DNA of 5,910 nucleotides from Chloroflexota bacterium (lineage in GTDB: Bacteria; Chloroflexota; Dehalococcoidia; Lucifugimonadales; UBA3495). Location: NCBI GenBank assembly GCA_028874675.1, contig JAPPJA010000364.1, positions 1 through 5,910 on the forward strand, in the 5' to 3' direction. Under the pieces are notes generated by a model that saw nothing but the letters and a program-made list of their open reading frames with translations, was not told the origin of the DNA and made no database searches. Positions 5,873 to 5,910 of the stretch are shown here, piece after piece. Each line of letters opens with the position of its first letter. The stretch's first letter is position 1. Position numbers and translations under genes: made by a program.

Positions 5873-5910
5873 TCAGGAATTGATGGGATAGAGGCGCTGG
5901 AGTTTGGCCC
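5856..5910 (+). mobile_element. Left end of a second related element (runs off the window)
   Basis: Bases 5856-5889 match the left end of the first element (5717-5750) at 27 of 34 positions in direct orientation, including ACTAGTA and GTCAAG. After that the similarity fades. The rest, and any right end, lie outside the window. No gene is seen in this stretch. Confidence 0.45.

Overview
The window is a GC-rich bacterial segment of metabolic and accessory genes, probably a metagenome-type contig. It carries five gene loci and one short repeat element. Standard code with TGA as stop, high GC, a Pro/Thr-rich lipoprotein linker on a cytochrome, a secreted RTX protein with a two-cysteine C-terminal cap, and several amidohydrolases next to a GMC oxidoreductase together suggest an uncultured Chloroflexota-like or similar heterotroph. 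That placement is an inference from gene style. No rRNA, tRNA or phylogenetic marker is present.

Left part (1-1054): the 3' part of a metal-dependent amidohydrolase of the chlorohydrolase/deaminase type runs rightward to a stop at 925; its N-terminus lies off the window. A 129-bp convergent gap follows, with several small GC palindromes but no convincing intrinsic terminator.

Middle (1055-3060, minus strand): a two-gene leftward operon. A D-aminoacylase-like amidohydrolase (523 aa) comes first, then a small predicted c-type cytochrome lipoprotein (145 aa). The stop TGA of the first overlaps the TTG start of the second, behind a strong Shine-Dalgarno, so translation is probably coupled.

Right part (3061-5910, plus strand): a 192-bp divergent spacer, then a secreted RTX-type calcium-binding repeat protein whose frame is broken by a single in-frame TGA between the signal-peptide segment and the repeat array. 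A complete GMC-family FAD oxidoreductase (509 aa, choline-dehydrogenase-like) follows 48 bp later.

The end of the window holds a roughly 145-bp MITE-like element (5717-5861). Its 17-bp terminal inverted repeats match at 16 of 17 positions and it carries an internal REP-like palindrome. The GMC stop codon lies inside its left terminal repeat, and a second related end abuts its right side and runs off the window. The genes do not form a recognisable single pathway. The amidohydrolases and GMC enzyme fit scavenging of amides, N-acyl compounds and alcohols, and the cytochrome could accept electrons from a periplasmic or surface redox partner. I see no evidence for a new multi-gene system; the most interesting signals are the interrupted RTX gene and the small mobile element at the GMC 3' end.
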